A DNA stretch of 64,000 bases from Granulosicoccus sp. (lineage in GTDB: Bacteria > Pseudomonadota > Gammaproteobacteria > Granulosicoccales > Granulosicoccaceae). Shown one piece after another: positions 61,194 through 64,000 of the stretch (the first letter of the stretch is position 1; each line of letters begins with the position of its first letter). The notes under the pieces are model-generated. The model was not told where the DNA came from. It ran no database searches and was given only the letters and a program-made list of their open reading frames with translations. The DNA lies in NCBI GenBank assembly GCA_023300375.1, contig JALZWO010000001.1, positions 37,229-101,228 on the forward strand, given 5' to 3'. Position numbers and translations under genes: made by a program.

Positions 61194-62531
61194 CTATTCA
61201 TTAACAAAGGGCTGGCAACTTGCATTCATGTTTTTTGATATAACATTTCGCTGACAACGCAACATAGCTTGAGCATTGGCATCTGCTTGCGTGGTGGAAC
61301 CACCGGCTGACCCAGATGTCCATTGGCGACCTTCAACGGCAATGGCCGCTGCGCTGAACCGAGTTTGCTTCTCCATGTGGACACGCATACGCCGTTTAAT
61401 GTCTTGATTAAGCAATGTTTCGTAATTGGCAATACGGTTAGCGTCGCGAGTACCATCGAGAATCTCACGTTGAATGCGTTTGTAATCCGGTAATTTCTTA
61501 TCGCTGAAAGCGCCTTTAATAGTCCCAAAATATCGACCCTCGTGGACAATAAAATGATTCGGTAATCCATTTAAATCGAAAGCTTTGCGCAAGATAGTAT
61601 ATTTTTCTATATCGTTCCAAGGTTCCATGCTCGCGTAAACAAAGTGGTATTCCTCATCAAGCGTATCAACAACCTGTCCAAGGCCTGTCAGGTCAGTTGC
61701 GCAAAACGGGCAGCCATCATCACTTGATGACAAAACAACGATAGTGGGTTTACCAGACGCCGACGTTTGAACAGCTTCATCGTACACATTATCAATGGAA
61801 ATACGACGTATTTTTCCCTCACGTACAGCAGCGACAGGATCAGTCTCCGGATACTTGAGTGCAATAGCTTTTCGAAGTTTCCAAGCGTTTCTGTACACAC
61901 TCCATACGGGCAGCTCACTATTGGGCGCAGGGCGTTTTCTGTTGTTCACCTCAAGCAAAGATACCGCCTTCGAGTACTGCTCTAAACCGATTGCCAGAAT
62001 CGCTTCATTGTGATTCTGCCACAACGGCAAGGTACTCCCTTGTCGCACCTCTGCAAACACTTCTTCAGCCTGTTTATAGCGCCCTTGAACTGCATGGAGG
62101 TAGCCAAGACGACTTAGCTCAACCATGTTGTCGGGCGCAAGCTCGAGCGCTGTTAGAAGTGCCTGCGTAGCTCGGCCGTCTGCCTCTTTTGTGAAATGAA
62201 AACCGATAAGTGTATCGTCAGAGACAAAACCTGTTCTCATGATTAATCGTGAGTACTGACCATACGCTGATGCGTCATCAGGGTACCTCTGTAGATGTTG
62301 AGTAATCTTGGCTTCCATGTCACGAGATATTCCACGATCCATTGATCGAGTAATATGCCCCAGCCTTTTTAACCTCTGCGACTCTTGGATGAGGGCACCG
62401 TTATCAGAGGTGCTATTGGCAGAGACGGGAAATGCACTTAGTACTGATGCGCAAATCGCCAACACTATCATTGGTTTCATTGCCAACCAGAAAAAAGTCA
62501 CAGATGAACGAAAAAGAGAGACATTCAACAT
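61194..62531 (-). CDS. exported TPR / thioredoxin-like protein with Cys-pair C-terminus
   Basis: 445 residues, apparently exported (signal segment MIVLAICASVLSAFPVSANS, cleavage near 38-40). Residues ~70-200 form TPR-like helices (DASAYGQYSRLIMR; ATQALLTALELAPDNMVELSRLGYLHAVQGRYKQAEEVFAEV). Residues ~260-345 are thioredoxin-like, with CPFC (274-277) and a cis-Pro-type GLPNHFIV. The last ~50 residues (AAIAVEGRQWTSGSAGGSTTQADANAQAML, Cys426, Cys439) resemble DUF4189-type modules. AAGGAG 9 bases before the ATG at 62531 supports this start; Met18 is the alternative. A MerF-like gene starts upstream on the same strand. A periplasmic redox role is inferred. Confidence 0.7.
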   Translation of the reverse strand: MLNVSLFRSSVTFFWLAMKPMIVLAICASVLSAFPVSANSTSDNGALIQESQRLKRLGHITRSMDRGISRDMEAKITQHLQRYPDDASAYGQYSRLIMRTGFVSDDTLIGFHFTKEADGRATQALLTALELAPDNMVELSRLGYLHAVQGRYKQAEEVFAEVRQGSTLPLWQNHNEAILAIGLEQYSKAVSLLEVNNRKRPAPNSELPVWSVYRNAWKLRKAIALKYPETDPVAAVREGKIRRISIDNVYDEAVQTSASGKPTIVVLSSSDDGCPFCATDLTGLGQVVDTLDEEYHFVYASMEPWNDIEKYTILRKAFDLNGLPNHFIVHEGRYFGTIKGAFSDKKLPDYKRIQREILDGTRDANRIANYETLLNQDIKRRMRVHMEKQTRFSAAAIAVEGRQWTSGSAGGSTTQADANAQAMLRCQRNVISKNMNASCQPFVNE

Positions 62532-62590
62532 GTGTGGGAGCTCCTTATATTCACCGAAAAATCATTTCACGGCGGTTATCAAAGAGTAAC

Positions 62591-62791
62591 CTATTGGTGG
62601 GGTTTTTTCATCAATGCGTATGCGGTAATAGCAATGAAGATAAACAACGAAGGTAGCAGTACATAGTCTAACCAACCAATCAGTGCCGACAAGCCTACTC
62701 CAGTCAAAAGCACAACCAAAATCGGTGTGAAGCAACATAGGGCAGAGATCAAGGTGCCCAGTAAGCCTACGCTCAGTAATTTATTTTTCAT
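62591..62791 (-). CDS. MerF-like small membrane transporter
   Basis: 66 residues with two membrane helices. LISALCCFTPILVVLLTGVGLSALIGWLDYVLLPSLFIFIAITAYAL closely follows the MerF pattern (SCFTPVLVxLLGVVGLSALxGYLDYVLLPALxxFIxLTxYA), including a vicinal Cys pair (Cys19-Cys20) in the first helix. The second Cys pair near the MerF C-terminus is missing, and no merR, merA or merP is nearby. Ionic mercury import is the family role; here another metal, or a redox partner role with the downstream thioredoxin-like protein (60 bases away, same strand), is possible. Confidence 0.75.
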   Translation of the reverse strand: MKNKLLSVGLLGTLISALCCFTPILVVLLTGVGLSALIGWLDYVLLPSLFIFIAITAYALMKKPHQ

Positions 62792-62967
62792 AGTTACATT
62801 TTAAGAATTCAGCGACTAAATAGTACGCCGTACTTCAGCATAGTATTTCAGCGGCAATATATACAGATTTTCGCGCTCCACCAGAATAACGCTCAGATTC
62901 TGCGATTAGTGTAGGGGTCTAAGATAAACCCACGCAACCGACTCGTTAAAATGCTGTCACAGACTCC

Positions 62968-64000
62968 CTATCTGATAAATTTGAAGTAATTTATCACATT
63001 GTATACCGCGCTGATGCCGATAATATAGAGTATTGGTGATCCCGGAATCACTTCAACTTTTGCCAGCACTGTAAAAATCATGATCATTGCTACTGCTACT
63101 GCACAAAACATCATGGCGTGTAGAGCTGTCTTATCAACCACACTCGGAAAGTGAGTGGTGCATCGATTCTTAAGTACTTCCACCTGTTGTATATATTCGT
63201 CACGCTGTGTTGCCTCCACCCGATTGGATTTCGGTTTTATTGTTACTTCTAAACGAACTGTCTTGTCTTTAGTTTCCAATGCCTCACGGTAGTCGAACCA
63301 CTGGTTTTCACACTGAAAAGATTGACTTCTAATGTATGGCTTAGAAGAATGGCTAATGTTGATCTCTTGTTGTGATTCACCATCATGGAAGAGTTGCTCT
63401 GGTGTGGTCACTGTGTTTGAAATTTCTAAATCTTGATAAAACAGAGTCATCAATGACAGCTTACCCTCGTCTATCTCACTAAGTGGCGTATCAATAAGGT
63501 ACGACTCTTCGGTTGTGAATTGATTGCTTTGCCTATCGTCATTAACGATGTGGATGGCCTTTAAAGCTGTTAACTTTGCAGAAAGCTGAACCTCCAGATT
63601 ATCATGATAGGATTTTTGAATTGAGCTAAGGTCTTCAGCACTGAAGTTCCGACGCATGTTGTCAGCACGTGCTCCAAAATAATCCCGTCTGTATGTCACT
63701 AGGGGTTTAGTTTGTACTGTAAGACTGAGATCGAAATCTTGGGAAAGCTTATAAACAACTGAATCTGTTGAGTAAGGTATTTTCTCAAGAGTACCGCCCT
63801 GCGCTTTAAGAATCAGCGCCCTCTTGTATGGCAAGTTTGCCATGGTGGCGAGTGTGCCGCCTTGTTTCTGCATGGTTGCATCAACAAAGTGGGATTTCCC
63901 ACCCCATTTAAAGTGCACGATCATGTGGTCAAACAGATACGGCGATGGCGATAAGGTTTCTATAGCGTCACGTAAGCCCGTGCTAACCAGTGCCAGTTCG
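62968..64000 (-). CDS. DUF3857/transglutaminase-like membrane protein, partial (C-terminal part)
   Basis: The frame is open through the right edge; the ATG at 63924 is internal. The visible 344 residues begin LALVSTGLRDAIETLSPSPYLFDHMIVHFKWGGKSHFVDATMQKQGGTLATM, which matches the DHxIVxxxxxGxxxWxDxT...GG segment of DUF3857/transglutaminase-core proteins. A beta-rich region (~60-260) follows, and the C-terminus has two hydrophobic helices (MMFCAVAVAMIMIFTVLAKV; PILYIIGISAVYNVINYF). The upstream transglutaminase-core part is outside the window. Function unknown. Confidence 0.7.
   Translation of the reverse strand, partial: ELALVSTGLRDAIETLSPSPYLFDHMIVHFKWGGKSHFVDATMQKQGGTLATMANLPYKRALILKAQGGTLEKIPYSTDSVVYKLSQDFDLSLTVQTKPLVTYRRDYFGARADNMRRNFSAEDLSSIQKSYHDNLEVQLSAKLTALKAIHIVNDDRQSNQFTTEESYLIDTPLSEIDEGKLSLMTLFYQDLEISNTVTTPEQLFHDGESQQEINISHSSKPYIRSQSFQCENQWFDYREALETKDKTVRLEVTIKPKSNRVEATQRDEYIQQVEVLKNRCTTHFPSVVDKTALHAMMFCAVAVAMIMIFTVLAKVEVIPGSPILYIIGISAVYNVINYFKFIR

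Overview
The window is chromosomal DNA of a Gammaproteobacterium, with no sign of plasmid, phage or transposon content. The evidence is gene content and order: thrS-infC-rpmI-rplT-pheS-pheT-ihfA-merR, mnmA-hflD, comEC-exbB-exbD-msbA-lpxK-kdsB, a Lol transporter next to a DUF2062 gene and mfd, AcnB-type aconitase, and a cbb3 oxidase cluster. Outer-membrane biogenesis genes (kdsB, lpxK, msbA, Lol) show a Gram-negative cell. The cbb3 oxidase and a ribosomal oxygenase suggest aerobic to microaerobic life. A marine lineage such as Granulosicoccus/Arenicella would fit, but this is only an impression.

Layout. (1) 1-8640: exopolysaccharide region. It holds an export lipoprotein, a chain-length determinant, a degenerate tyrosine autokinase and the start of a secreted protein (all minus strand), a membrane J-domain protein, a polyprenyl-phosphate sugar transferase, a UDP-sugar dehydrogenase and a UDP-glucuronate-epimerase-like enzyme. 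The set resembles exosortase (XrtA)-associated EPS loci. (2) 8640-17900: REP-like repeats, a DUF218 protein, a LysR regulator, mnmA-hflD, acnB, uvrB and tRNA-Asn. (3) 17900-28460: accessory region with an unknown single-pass membrane protein, a DoxX / aldehyde dehydrogenase / acetolactate-synthase-like operon, a vitamin-K-carboxylase-like (HTTM) membrane protein, gamma-glutamyltransferase, an unknown 399-residue protein and tRNA-Pro(GGG). (4) 28600-36560: the thrS to ihfA/merR translation cluster and tRNA-Val. It carries several readable RNA control elements: a twin anticodon-arm mimic before thrS, a probable AUC start for infC, a structured rpmI leader and an attenuator before pheS. (5) 36850-46390: purB, a ribosomal oxygenase, two stand-alone receiver-domain proteins, an ADP-ribose pyrophosphatase, and a cbb3 oxidase operon whose CcoN carries a CcoS-like N-terminus and whose CcoP has one heme site. 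(6) 46480-60240: kdsB, lpxK, msbA, exbD, exbB, comEC, DUF2062, lolD, lolC/E and mfd. (7) 60240-64000: FMN reductase, a TPR/thioredoxin-like exported protein, a MerF-like membrane protein and a DUF3857/transglutaminase-like protein cut by the window edge.

Most of the window is housekeeping. The parts most worth a second look are the thrS leader (two 7-bp stems with 7-nt loops carrying CGU, the tRNA-Thr anticodon), the AUC start of infC, the CcoS-CcoN fusion with mono-heme CcoP, the tyrosine kinase lacking its P-loop lysine, and the HTTM protein that keeps the carboxylase lysine. No wholly new multi-gene system can be claimed from sequence alone.
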